Both the position numbers and the translations under genes were made by a program. This document shows, in pieces, positions 9,154-17,426 of a stretch of 64,000 bases of DNA (within the stretch, counting starts at the first letter, position 1; the number at the start of each line of letters is the position of its first letter). The stretch is from positions 496,001 through 560,000 of the forward strand of contig NZ_CP106953.1 of the NCBI RefSeq assembly GCF_030419005.1. Direction: 5' to 3'. The DNA is from Eleftheria terrae (GTDB lineage Bacteria > Pseudomonadota > Gammaproteobacteria > Burkholderiales > Burkholderiaceae_C). Below the pieces are notes generated by a model. It made no database searches. It worked only from the letters and a program-made list of their open reading frames with translations, and was not told where the DNA came from.

Positions 9154-10022
9154 AAAGCGCATGTGCAAGTCCGGCCGCGGCGGCGGCCAAGCCCTTGATC
9201 TCGGACGCGGACTTCGCCAAGTTTGCCGAGTACTTCTATCGCAAGACCGGCATTCACTTCGAGACGAACAAGCGCTACTTCGTCGACAAGCGGCTGATTG
9301 AGCGTATCGAGGCCACCGGTGCCGGCAGCTTCCGCGAGTACTTCATCTCGCTGCGCTTCGAGGCCTCGGCTCACGAGCTGCAGCAGCTGGTCAACGTGAT
9401 GACCGTCAACGAGACCTACTTCTTCCGGGAGGCCTACCAGTTCGATTGCCTGGTGCGCCACCTGTTGGACGAAGTCGCGTCCCGCAAGCGTCCGGGCGAC
9501 CGCATCCGCATCTGGTCTGTGCCTTCGTCCACCGGCGAGGAGCCGTATTCGATTGCGATGTACCTCCTGGAGCAGTGGGCCGGCCTGAAAGACTGGGACG
9601 TGGAGATCCTGTCCTCGGACATCGATACCGAAGTCCTCGCCGCCGCCAGGCGGGGCATTTACACGCCGCGATCGGTGGCCCAGCTGCCGTCGGCCTACTT
9701 GAACAAGTACTTCACTGCCTTGCCGGACGGCCAGTGGCGCATCTCTCGCGACCTGGTGGAGTCGGTCGAATTCAGCCGGGTGAACCTCAGCGAGCCGGCC
9801 GACACACGCCGCTTCCGGGACATCGACGTGATCTTCTGCCGCAACCTGCTCATCTACTTCGACGACCTGTCGCGCCGTGTTGCCGCCGAGGCGATGTACG
9901 ACGCCATGACACCTGGCGGCTTCATCTGCCTCGGCCATTCCGAGTCGATGAGCCGCATCTCGTCCCTCTTCACCGTGCGCCGCTTTCCCGAGGCGATGGT
10001 GCACCAGAAGCCGCTCACATGA
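9150..10022 (+). CDS. cheR: CheR chemoreceptor methyltransferase
   Basis: 290 residues. A helical N-terminal domain (FAKFAEYFYRKTGIHF) precedes a SAM-dependent methyltransferase domain with the CheR marks NETYFFREAYQFD, a glycine-poor motif I (IRIWSVPSSTGEEPYSIAM), the acidic motif (ILSSDIDTEVL) and VIFCRNLLIYFD. It methylates Glu residues of the receptors, opposing CheB. Motif I normally reads CSTGEEPYS with A/G before the Cys; here Pro-Ser replaces that pair, a mild change. Start and stop both overlap neighbours by ATGA. Confidence 0.93.
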   Translation: MKSACASPAAAAAKPLISDADFAKFAEYFYRKTGIHFETNKRYFVDKRLIERIEATGAGSFREYFISLRFEASAHELQQLVNVMTVNETYFFREAYQFDCLVRHLLDEVASRKRPGDRIRIWSVPSSTGEEPYSIAMYLLEQWAGLKDWDVEILSSDIDTEVLAAARRGIYTPRSVAQLPSAYLNKYFTALPDGQWRISRDLVESVEFSRVNLSEPADTRRFRDIDVIFCRNLLIYFDDLSRRVAAEAMYDAMTPGGFICLGHSESMSRISSLFTVRRFPEAMVHQKPLT

Positions 10023-10435
10023 ACCGCATCCTCGTCATCGACGACGCCGCCACGGTGCGGCTCTACCACCGCAAGCTGCTGGGTGATGCCGGCTGGCACA
10101 CCGAAGAAGCCAGCAACGGCGTCGAGGCGCTGGAGCGGCTGCATGCCGAAGCCGGCCAGGCGCCGTTCGATCTTTACGTGGTGGACGTCAACATGCCGAA
10201 GCTCGATGGCTACGGCTTCGTGCGCGAGCTGCGCCGCTTGCCGCTGGTTCATCAGGCGCCTGTGGTCATGGTCTCCACCGAAGCCCAGGCAAGAGACGCC
10301 AGCGCCGCCCTGGACGCGGGTGCAAATGTTTACCTGGTCAAGCCCGCCCGGCCCGGTGCCCTGGTGCTGACCGCCGCCCTGCTGCTCGGTGCGCGCGAGA
10401 TTGCGCGTACGACGGCACAAGGAGTTCAACGATGA
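10019..10435 (+). CDS. CheY-like single receiver protein
   Basis: 138-residue stand-alone receiver: acidic pair in RILVIDDAATVRL, phospho-Asp in LYVVDVNMPKLDGYGF, Thr in VVMVSTEAQ, Lys in VYLVKPARPG. It has no output domain. ATG 10019 overlaps the cheR stop and its own stop overlaps the cheA start. Probably a CheA substrate. It is the first of three single receivers in the operon. Confidence 0.9.
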   Translation: MNRILVIDDAATVRLYHRKLLGDAGWHTEEASNGVEALERLHAEAGQAPFDLYVVDVNMPKLDGYGFVRELRRLPLVHQAPVVMVSTEAQARDASAALDAGANVYLVKPARPGALVLTAALLLGAREIARTTAQGVQR

Positions 10436-12702
10436 ACACCACCGAACTGCTGGACCAGTTCGTCACCGAAGCCCGCGAGGGCCTGGAGGCGATTGGCGAA
10501 CGCCTGCTCGAAGTGGAACGCAACCCGGCCGATGCGGCCCTGCTGAACGACCTGTTCCGACTGGTGCACACGCTGAAGGGCAACTGCGGCCTGTTCGAAT
10601 TCAAGCCGCTGGAAAGGGTGGTGCACGCCGGCGAGGACCTGCTGGACCGGGTGCGGCAGGGCAAGCTGCCCTATGGCCCGGAGTTGGCCGACGCGCTGCT
10701 CGATGCAATGGACTACAGCGCCGAGCTGATCGACCGCATCGAACGCGAGCAACGGCTCGACACCGCAGACGCCCGGGCCGACGCTCTTGCGAAGGCGCTG
10801 CGAGCGTTGCTCCCCGACACCCCCGCGCTCGATGGCTCGGAGCAGACGGCCCACGCGCCGGCCGCAGCGCCGCCGCAGGAGCCGCCCGCGTGGTTGACAC
10901 GCATTCCCGCCAACCTGGCAACGAATGCGCCGGCCGGAGCGACCGCCCTGCGCTATCTGCCCGAGCCGGACTGCTTCTTCAAGGGGGAGGACCCGTGGCG
11001 GTTGGCCCTCACCGCGCCCGGCCTGCTGCACGCGGGTGTGGCGGAGAACGCGCCCTGGCCGCAGGACGCCGCAGCCCTGGCCGACTGGGACTGCTACCGC
11101 TGCAACCTGGACATCGTGCTAGTGAGCGCAGCAGCGAAAGCCGAGCTCGAGCAGCACTTCCGCTGCGTGCCAGAGCAAGTGGAATGGCACGGTCTCGCAG
11201 CGGTGCCCCAGCCTGCGGCCGGGGAGGCACCTCCGGCGCTGCGCGAGCGGGCATCCGCCATCTGGCACGAACAGCTGGCGCTGCTGTCACGCCCCTCGGT
11301 CGCACCGCATAGCGTCGAAGCGGCGCGTCGCGCATTGCGTGGACTGCTGTGCGCCGCGCCTTGGGCAGACAGCGAGGCGGCCATGGCCACGCTCGACGCT
11401 CTGCCTCGTCCGCTGGAAGCGGCGGCGCTGGCGGCGTGGGCCTCGGTGCATGGACCGGCGCCGCGCACCGCCGCCGCCGTGCCGGATGACAGCCGGCGCA
11501 CCGAGGAGAGCACCGGCGGCGAGCGCACGCAGCGCGTCCTCAAGGTCGGCCAGGAGAAGGTCGACCGCCTGATGGACCTGATCGGCGAGATGGTGGTGGC
11601 CAAGAATGGCCTGCCCTACCTGGCACAGCGAGCCGAGACGACGTTCGGCCAGCGCGAGCTGGCGCGTGAGATCAAGGCGCAGTACGGGGTGATCCACCGC
11701 ATCGCGGAAGACATGCAGCGCGCCATCATGGAGGTGCGCATGCTGCCGGTGGGCGTGGTGTTCCAGCGCTTCGGACGGCTGGTACGCGACCTGTCGCGGC
11801 GGCTGGGCAAAGAAGTGCAGCTGCTGGTCGAGGGCGAGGACACCGAGGCCGACAAGAACGTGATCGAGGCCCTCGCCGACCCGCTGATCCACATACTGCG
11901 CAACAGCCTTGACCACGGCATCGAACAACCGGCGCAGCGCCTGGCGGCCGGCAAGCCGGCGCACGGCACCATCCGCATCACCGCGCGGCAGGAGGGGGAC
12001 CGCGTCGTCATCGAGATTGCCGACGACGGCGCCGGCGTCAATGCGGCGCGCGTGCGTGCCAAGGCGGTCGAGCGAGGCCTGGTGCCGGAGGACCGGGCGG
12101 CTGCGCTGAGCGACGAGCAGGCAGTGCAACTCATCTTCCTGCCCGGCTTTTCTACCGCCGACACGGTGTCGGACCTGTCCGGCCGCGGCGTCGGCATGGA
12201 CGTGGTGCGCACTGCGGTGGAGCGCGTCAACGGGCAGGTGACGCTGTCCAGCCGGCCGGGGCTCGGCACCAGCCTGCGGCTTTCCTTGCCGCTGTCGATG
12301 GCGGTGAGCAACGTGATGGTGATCGAGAGTGCCGGCCGGCGCTTCGGTGTGCCGATGGACCTCATCGTCGAGACGGTGCGCGTGCACGGCGATGACATCC
12401 ACCACTTCAAGCAGGCGCGCACCACCGTGCTGCGTGGCCGCATCGTGCCGCTGCGCGAGCTCAACGACCTGCTGGCGCTCGATGCGCCACAAAGGGCCAA
12501 TGACGACGGCGAGCTGGCCGTGCTGGTGGTGCGCCTGGGGGCGGAGAACGTCGGCCTGGTCGTGGACCAGTTCCACGGTGCCAGCGACATCATCCTCAAG
12601 CCGCTCGAGGGCGTGCTGGCAGGCATGACCGGCTTCGCCGGGACAGCGCTCATGGGCGATGGCGGCGTGCTGATGATCCTGAATCCGAAGGAGTTGCTCT
12701 GA
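10432..12702 (+). CDS. cheA: CheA sensor histidine kinase
   Basis: 756 residues with the normal order: Hpt domain P1 with phospho-His46 (LVHTLKGNCGL); a divergent linker/P2 region (about 135-350) lacking a clear receiver-docking fold; P3 dimerisation (VGQEKVDRLMDLIGEM); P4 ATPase with N-box (HILRNSLDHGIEQPA), G1 (ADDGAGVNAARV) and G2 (LSGRGVGMDVVRTAVERV); and a C-terminal CheW-like P5. It takes input through the triple CheW from the soluble receptors and phosphorylates CheB and the CheY proteins. Overlaps neighbours at both ends. Confidence 0.95.
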   Translation: MNTTELLDQFVTEAREGLEAIGERLLEVERNPADAALLNDLFRLVHTLKGNCGLFEFKPLERVVHAGEDLLDRVRQGKLPYGPELADALLDAMDYSAELIDRIEREQRLDTADARADALAKALRALLPDTPALDGSEQTAHAPAAAPPQEPPAWLTRIPANLATNAPAGATALRYLPEPDCFFKGEDPWRLALTAPGLLHAGVAENAPWPQDAAALADWDCYRCNLDIVLVSAAAKAELEQHFRCVPEQVEWHGLAAVPQPAAGEAPPALRERASAIWHEQLALLSRPSVAPHSVEAARRALRGLLCAAPWADSEAAMATLDALPRPLEAAALAAWASVHGPAPRTAAAVPDDSRRTEESTGGERTQRVLKVGQEKVDRLMDLIGEMVVAKNGLPYLAQRAETTFGQRELAREIKAQYGVIHRIAEDMQRAIMEVRMLPVGVVFQRFGRLVRDLSRRLGKEVQLLVEGEDTEADKNVIEALADPLIHILRNSLDHGIEQPAQRLAAGKPAHGTIRITARQEGDRVVIEIADDGAGVNAARVRAKAVERGLVPEDRAAALSDEQAVQLIFLPGFSTADTVSDLSGRGVGMDVVRTAVERVNGQVTLSSRPGLGTSLRLSLPLSMAVSNVMVIESAGRRFGVPMDLIVETVRVHGDDIHHFKQARTTVLRGRIVPLRELNDLLALDAPQRANDDGELAVLVVRLGAENVGLVVDQFHGASDIILKPLEGVLAGMTGFAGTALMGDGGVLMILNPKELL

Positions 12703-12944
12703 TGGGCATCGAATTTCTCAAAGACCAGGCGCTCCTGGCCGGGACCGTGAGCGTCGAAGACGCCGAGGCGCTCGCACAGCACTTGCGCGCTCTGCCGCGT
12801 CCCGCCGTCCATCTTGGCGAGTGTGAACACCTGCACGCTGCCGCGCTGCAGGTGCTGCTGGCGCTGCGCCCCGTGCTGCTGGCCGCGCCGCGCGAGGCCT
12901 GGCTTGCGGCTGCGCTGTCCGACCTGCCGGGAGCCAAGGAATGA
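12702..12944 (+). CDS. small STAS-like protein
   Basis: 80-residue protein whose length and pattern (LAGTVSVEDAEALAQHLRAL, then VHLGECEHLHAAALQVLLAL) fit a STAS/anti-anti-sigma fold. The position normally holding Asp-Ser/Thr, the residue phosphorylated in partner-switching, reads His-Ala-Ala, so it would not be phosphorylated there. It starts inside the cheA stop (TGATG), hence is translationally coupled. The fold call rests on pattern only. The RsbQ-like hydrolase nearby makes a partner-switch theme plausible. Confidence 0.55.
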   Translation: MGIEFLKDQALLAGTVSVEDAEALAQHLRALPRPAVHLGECEHLHAAALQVLLALRPVLLAAPREAWLAAALSDLPGAKE

Positions 12945-12999
12945 GTGCCGACCGACCTGAAGGCGCCCGTATCGCGGTGCGGAGCACGGAGGTGACCCG

Positions 13000-14061
13000 A
13001 TGAACCCGAAACGACTGCGCGGAGCGCTCGCGCAGCTGGGCCGCCGCCTCGCCGGTGCACTCTTCGCCTGGCGGCCTCGTGCTGGCCGAGGGGCTGTCCG
13101 CGGTACGGCCGCGATGGCGGCCGTGCAGGCGGAGTCGCACGCACTGAACGACCAACTGGAACTGCAGCTTCAGCGCGCGGTCTCGCTGTCTGAGACGCAG
13201 GCACTACAAGGCATGGAGCGGGCGAGCGGCCTGCGCCAGCTGTCGGCACGGCTGATCGACTACCTGGGCCATGCCCGCAAGCAGAGCGAGGCCATGCAAA
13301 GCGGCATCCACCGCAACGCGCACATCATTGCGGAGCTGGCCACCTTCGTGCGCCAGCTGCCCCAGCAGATTGCCGCGGAGCGGGCGCATTTCCAGAGCTT
13401 GGTGGGCGAGGTGAAGAAGCTACAGCAGATGACGGAGACCATCCGTGGCATGGCGAAGCAGACCGAGATTCTCGCGATCAACGCGGCCATCGAGGCGGCC
13501 CGGGCAGGCTCTGCCGGCCGCGGCTTCGCGGTGCTGGCGGGGGAGGTACGACGCCTAGCGAACGAATCAAACCAGACGGCAGGCCGCATCGACGCCGACA
13601 TCGCGATGCTCGTGCGGACCGTCGAAGGCGGCTACAGCGACGAGTTCCAGGCTCGCACACGCCACAACGAGGCGGAGTCGCAACGACTGGCCACGATGAC
13701 ACAGCAGCTCGACGAGAGCTATGTCGACATGCGCGACTTCTACCAGATGCTGATGGTCGCCGTGACGCGGCACCACAGCGAACTGGACGAGGGCATCGCG
13801 ACCCTGCTGGATACAGCGCAGTATCAGGACGTCTTCAAGCAGATCATCGACCGTGTGAGCCCAGCCCTACGGGCCCGGGATGAACTGCTAGGCGAGCTGT
13901 TCGACGGCCTCGGCAAGCCAAAGCTGGACGAGCCGGCGCTGAGCGAGCGCGCCCGTGCGCTGGTCACCGACTACCTGGCCAGCGAAGCTCTGCATCGCGA
14001 CCCCGACGCCAGCCGCGACGAACAACCCGGCGCGCCGATGGCGCGCATTGAACTCTTCTGA
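13000..14061 (+). CDS. soluble MCP-like protein with CheZ-like C-terminal motif
   Basis: 353 residues. No convincing membrane segment; a basic N-terminus leads into a helical region. The MCP signalling tip is at about residues 155-190 ([34 protein letters not shown]). The C-terminal half is not the usual mirror coiled coil; near residue 275 it has LLDTAQYQDVFKQIIDRV. Its Asp-x3-Gln spacing resembles the catalytic QDxxxQ of CheZ/CheX-type phosphatases and similar motifs in some soluble MCPs. It follows the STAS-like gene by 55 bp with an aggtg ribosome site. It could couple receptor signalling to CheY-P removal, which is inference. Confidence 0.75.
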   Translation: MNPKRLRGALAQLGRRLAGALFAWRPRAGRGAVRGTAAMAAVQAESHALNDQLELQLQRAVSLSETQALQGMERASGLRQLSARLIDYLGHARKQSEAMQSGIHRNAHIIAELATFVRQLPQQIAAERAHFQSLVGEVKKLQQMTETIRGMAKQTEILAINAAIEAARAGSAGRGFAVLAGEVRRLANESNQTAGRIDADIAMLVRTVEGGYSDEFQARTRHNEAESQRLATMTQQLDESYVDMRDFYQMLMVAVTRHHSELDEGIATLLDTAQYQDVFKQIIDRVSPALRARDELLGELFDGLGKPKLDEPALSERARALVTDYLASEALHRDPDASRDEQPGAPMARIELF

Positions 14062-14070
14062 GGAGGCATC

Positions 14071-14442
14071 ATGGCCAAGATCCTGCTGATTGACGATGAT
14101 GAGCTGCTGCGCGACACCGTGCTGCAGATGCTCGAAGTCGACGGCCACCGCGTCGTCGAGGCCCACGACGGCCGGGACGGCCTGAACCGGTTCGAGGCCG
14201 AGCACTTCGACCTCGTCATCACCGACGTCCTGATGCCGGGCATGGACGGCGCCCAGCTCATCGTCGAGCTGCGCCGCCGTGGCGCGCAGCTCCCCATCCT
14301 GGCCATCTCGGGCGGGCGCCGCGTGCTTTCGCCGGAGTTCAACCTACAGACGGCCGGCCTGGCCGGTGCCACCTTGCAACTCGCCAAGCCGTTCAACCGG
14401 TCTCAGTTGAAGCAGGCGCTGCACGAGGCCTTGCCGTCATGA
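14071..14442 (+). CDS. CheY-like single receiver protein
   Basis: 123-residue receiver: KILLIDDDELLRDT acidic cluster, phospho-Asp in LVITDVLMPGMDGAQ, Ser in LAISGGRR, Lys in LQLAKPFNRSQL. The extended segment after the Ser (VLSPEFNLQTAGLAGA) is typical of stand-alone receivers linked to hybrid systems rather than flagellar CheY. It has a gaggagg-type ribosome site (tgaggaggcatc) and overlaps the next gene by ATGA. Confidence 0.88.
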   Translation: MAKILLIDDDELLRDTVLQMLEVDGHRVVEAHDGRDGLNRFEAEHFDLVITDVLMPGMDGAQLIVELRRRGAQLPILAISGGRRVLSPEFNLQTAGLAGATLQLAKPFNRSQLKQALHEALPS

Positions 14443-15293
14443 GGACCTTCCCGGGCGCGATGTCCGACGAGCGCCGGCAGGCCGTGCTTCATCGTCACGC
14501 CACCACCGTTCGGGGCGAGGGCTCGCGCACACTGGTGTTTGCCCATGGCTTCGGCTGTGAGCAAAGTGTCTGGCGTCATGTCGCGCCCGCATTCGAGTCA
14601 GGCTACCGGGTGGTGATGTTCGACCTCGCCGGGGCCGGTCGTTCACAGCTTTCAGCCTACGGCGCACGTCACGCGAGCCTCGATGGGTATGTGGACGACC
14701 TGCTGGAGCTGTGTGCGGCTCTGAACCTGTCGGGCTGCACGTTCGTCGGTCACTCGGTGGCCGCCATGATGGGGCTGCTGGCCGGCATTGCCGCACCGCA
14801 GGTGTTCGCACGCCAGATATGGATCGCTCCTTCTCCGTGCTTTGCCGACCACCCGCCTGACTACCGGGGTGGTTTCTCGCGTGAGCAGCTGGAGGGCTTG
14901 CTCGCGCTGATCGAACGCAACCATCTTGCCTGGCCCGGCTTCCTCGCGCCCACCGTGATGCAGAACGGTGACCGGCCGGAACTGGCCGACGAGTTGCGAG
15001 GCAACTTCTGCCAACTCAGGCCGGAGGTGGCACGTGAGTTCGCGCGCATCGTGTTCCTGGGCGACCACCGCGCATTCCTGCACCTGCTCGAGCAGACGAC
15101 CCTGGTGCTGCAGTGCAGCGCCGATCCCCTGGCCCCGGCATCGGTGGGCGATTTCCTCGAAAGCACGCTGCGGCGCGGACGACAGGTGAGGCTGGCTGCC
15201 ACTGGCCATTGCCCGCACCTGAGCCATCCCGAGGAGGTCGTCCGGGCCATCGCTGCGGAACTCGATCGTTGCCCCGTGGCGGAGTGCGCATGA
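14439..15293 (+). CDS. RsbQ/KAI2-like alpha/beta hydrolase
   Basis: 284-residue alpha/beta hydrolase of the RsbQ family, which also contains the plant receptors KAI2 and D14. Marks: oxyanion segment VFAHGFGCEQSVWRHV, nucleophile Ser in FVGHSVAAMMG, Asp in LQCSADPLAP, His in GHCPHLSHPEEV. These proteins hydrolyse or bind a small hydrophobic ligand and act as sensors; in Bacillus RsbQ works with the PAS phosphatase RsbP. Here the next gene, overlapping by ATGA, is a PAS-containing kinase, which supports a sensor role. Translation may begin at ATG 14439 or at the internal Met8 (14460). Confidence 0.85.
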   Translation: MRTFPGAMSDERRQAVLHRHATTVRGEGSRTLVFAHGFGCEQSVWRHVAPAFESGYRVVMFDLAGAGRSQLSAYGARHASLDGYVDDLLELCAALNLSGCTFVGHSVAAMMGLLAGIAAPQVFARQIWIAPSPCFADHPPDYRGGFSREQLEGLLALIERNHLAWPGFLAPTVMQNGDRPELADELRGNFCQLRPEVAREFARIVFLGDHRAFLHLLEQTTLVLQCSADPLAPASVGDFLESTLRRGRQVRLAATGHCPHLSHPEEVVRAIAAELDRCPVAECA

Positions 15294-16804
15294 ACGCGGC
15301 CCAGACCCTGCAATGGTGTGACGGACGGCATGCTCCCTGCGGGCTGATGACCGTCGCCGACGACGGCCGCGTGCTTGCGGCAAACGAGGAGCTGCTGACG
15401 CTGCTGGGACGATCGTCCGATACGCTCCGCGGACTGCACCTCACCGATGTGCTCAGTCCTGGCGCCCGCCTGTATGCCGAAATCGTGGTGCTGCCTGCGC
15501 TGCACGTCGAAGGACGCGTAGACGAAGTGGAGCTGGTGCTATTGGATTCGACAGGCCGCGAGCTCCACGTGCTGGCGAGTGCCCGACGGCGCCCGGCCCG
15601 CGCAGGGCTCGTCAACGAGTTCGCGCTGTTGCCGCTGCGCCAGCGCCGGCAGCTGGAGGACAAGCTGCTGCAGGCACGGCGCACGGCGGATCAGCTGCCT
15701 GGTGTGCTGTTCTGCCTGGTGCAGGGGCATGGCGGCCGCCTCCGGCTCGACTACGCAAGCAAGGGATTCGCCGAGCTCACCGGCCTCGAACCTCCGACAT
15801 TGGCCGAGGACGCCACGCCGCTACTGGATGCGGTGCACCCGGACGACCTGGCGCTCCTGCGCAGCTGCATCGACACCGCCCAGGACGAGTTCGCGCCGCG
15901 GCCCCTCACCCTGCGCCTGGGCGGACCTGCCCGTGCGCGATGGGTGCGAGCACATGTCAAGGGCAGCCGTCAGTCCGGGGGTGGGCTGGTTTGGCGCGGT
16001 GCGCTCTACGACGTGACCGAACAGCACAAACTCGAGGAGCGGCTGCGCGACCACGACAAGCTGCAGGCAGTCATTCAGCTGGCGGCCGGCGTGGCGCATG
16101 ACTTCAACAACCTGCTGGGCTCGATGATCGGACTCGCCGAGCTGTGCCAGGCAGAGGCCGCGGCCGGCAGCCGGCAGTTGCGCAATCTGGGCCGCATTGT
16201 CGATGCCGGAGAGAAAGCGGCAGGACTGGTGCGCCAGCTGCTTGATTTCGCGAGGCAGACGCCGCAACGGCTCGAGGCGGTGTCCCTGACACAGTTTGTC
16301 GAACATCGGCGTGCCCTCCTGGCGGCCGGCCTTCCCGCAGGCGTCGGCCTGGTCGTCGAGGTGGAGCAGGACTGCGCCGTCACGATCGACCAGGCTCAAC
16401 TTGAGCAATGCATGCTGAATCTCGTCAACAACGCCGCATACGCGATGCGCCGCCAGGGGGGACGGGTGCGGTTGACCGTCGGAATGGCGGACACGCCGAC
16501 TGACGTCTCCCCTGCCGTGCACGGCAACGCCCGGATGGCACGTCTACAGGTAGCCGACAGCGGCGAAGGCATACCGCCTGAATTGATGTCAAAGATCTTC
16601 GAGCCGTTCTTCACCACCAAGCCGGTCGGCGAAGGCACCGGGCTCGGGCTGGCTGCAGTGCACGGCATCGTCGCGCACCACGGCGGACATGTGCTGGTGC
16701 ACAGTGAGCCGAGTGCCGGCACGGTATTCAGCTTGCTGTTGCCCCCCGCTTCCACGGTGCGGACCCGCGCCATTTCAACGATTTCCCCGGACATGACCTC
16801 ATGA
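15290..16804 (+). CDS. soluble PAS-PAS histidine kinase paired with the RsbQ-like hydrolase
   Basis: 504 residues without membrane segments. A first PAS (about 10-125) and a second PAS (about 140-250, with AVHPDDLALL and a PAC-like end YDVTEQHKLEERLR) lead to a HisKA domain whose phospho-His is in GVAHDFNNLLGSMIG. The HATPase has N-box (NLVNNAAYAM), G1 (ADSGEGIPPE), F-box (FEPFFTTKP) and G2 (GEGTGLGLAAVHGIV). It overlaps both the hydrolase and the following receiver by ATGA. By analogy with RsbQ-RsbP, the first PAS may sense the hydrolase or its product; the receiver downstream is the likely phosphate acceptor. Confidence 0.87.
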   Translation: MNAAQTLQWCDGRHAPCGLMTVADDGRVLAANEELLTLLGRSSDTLRGLHLTDVLSPGARLYAEIVVLPALHVEGRVDEVELVLLDSTGRELHVLASARRRPARAGLVNEFALLPLRQRRQLEDKLLQARRTADQLPGVLFCLVQGHGGRLRLDYASKGFAELTGLEPPTLAEDATPLLDAVHPDDLALLRSCIDTAQDEFAPRPLTLRLGGPARARWVRAHVKGSRQSGGGLVWRGALYDVTEQHKLEERLRDHDKLQAVIQLAAGVAHDFNNLLGSMIGLAELCQAEAAAGSRQLRNLGRIVDAGEKAAGLVRQLLDFARQTPQRLEAVSLTQFVEHRRALLAAGLPAGVGLVVEVEQDCAVTIDQAQLEQCMLNLVNNAAYAMRRQGGRVRLTVGMADTPTDVSPAVHGNARMARLQVADSGEGIPPELMSKIFEPFFTTKPVGEGTGLGLAAVHGIVAHHGGHVLVHSEPSAGTVFSLLLPPASTVRTRAISTISPDMTS

Positions 16805-17166
16805 AACACCTTCTCATCGTCGACGACTCGGCCACCATGCTCATGAGCTTGAAGAGCTCGCTGGAGATGGCTGGATTCAAGGTAGACACGGCACCTGACG
16901 GCGAACAGGCGCTGACCAAGATCAAGGCCGGCCTGAAGCCCGACCTGATCGTCACTGACATCAACATGCCGAAGATGGACGGGCTGGAACTGATCCGGGA
17001 GGCCCGCCGGGTCCTTCGCTTCACGCCCATCCTGACGCTCACTACCGAGAGCCAGCAGGCCAAGCGTGACGAGGCCAAGAAGCTCGGTGCCACGGGCTGG
17101 CTAGTGAAGCCGGTCGCGGCTGCGGAGCTGGTGAAGATCATCCGCCAGGTGTTGCCAGGCGCTTGA
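16801..17166 (+). CDS. CheY-like response regulator, last gene of the operon
   Basis: 121-residue receiver close to canonical CheY: HLLIVDDSATMLMS, phospho-Asp in LIVTDINMPKMDGLEL, Thr in LTLTTESQQ, Lys in GWLVKPVAAAEL. It overlaps the PAS kinase by 4 bp and is its probable target. The next gene lies convergent on the other strand, so the operon ends here. No clear hairpin terminator was seen in the 260 bp that follow. Confidence 0.92.
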   Translation: MKHLLIVDDSATMLMSLKSSLEMAGFKVDTAPDGEQALTKIKAGLKPDLIVTDINMPKMDGLELIREARRVLRFTPILTLTTESQQAKRDEAKKLGATGWLVKPVAAAELVKIIRQVLPGA

Positions 17167-17426
17167 AGCCACCGGCCTGCATGCCAAGGCGTGCACCATC
17201 CGGCAGTACACCGCCCGCAGAGCCACGGTGAGCACTCTTGTCGCCACGCGGCTTCACCGACGGCGGCTTCGCGAGAGGCGGTCGCCGCACCTCGGCGATC
17301 TCGAGCGCGGACGCAGATTCCAGCGTCGGTTTCACGGACGGCAAAAGGCCTCGGCTGGCTGCTGCTGGCCCGGTGGCACTCTGCCCGCGCAGTACCGTCG
17401 GAGCGCTGGGCGTCCACGCCGACCGA

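Noticed and set aside
12941..13002. 20-codon frame starting in the STAS-like stop (ATGA)
   Set aside because: Has coupling overlap on both sides but is too short and featureless to support as a gene.
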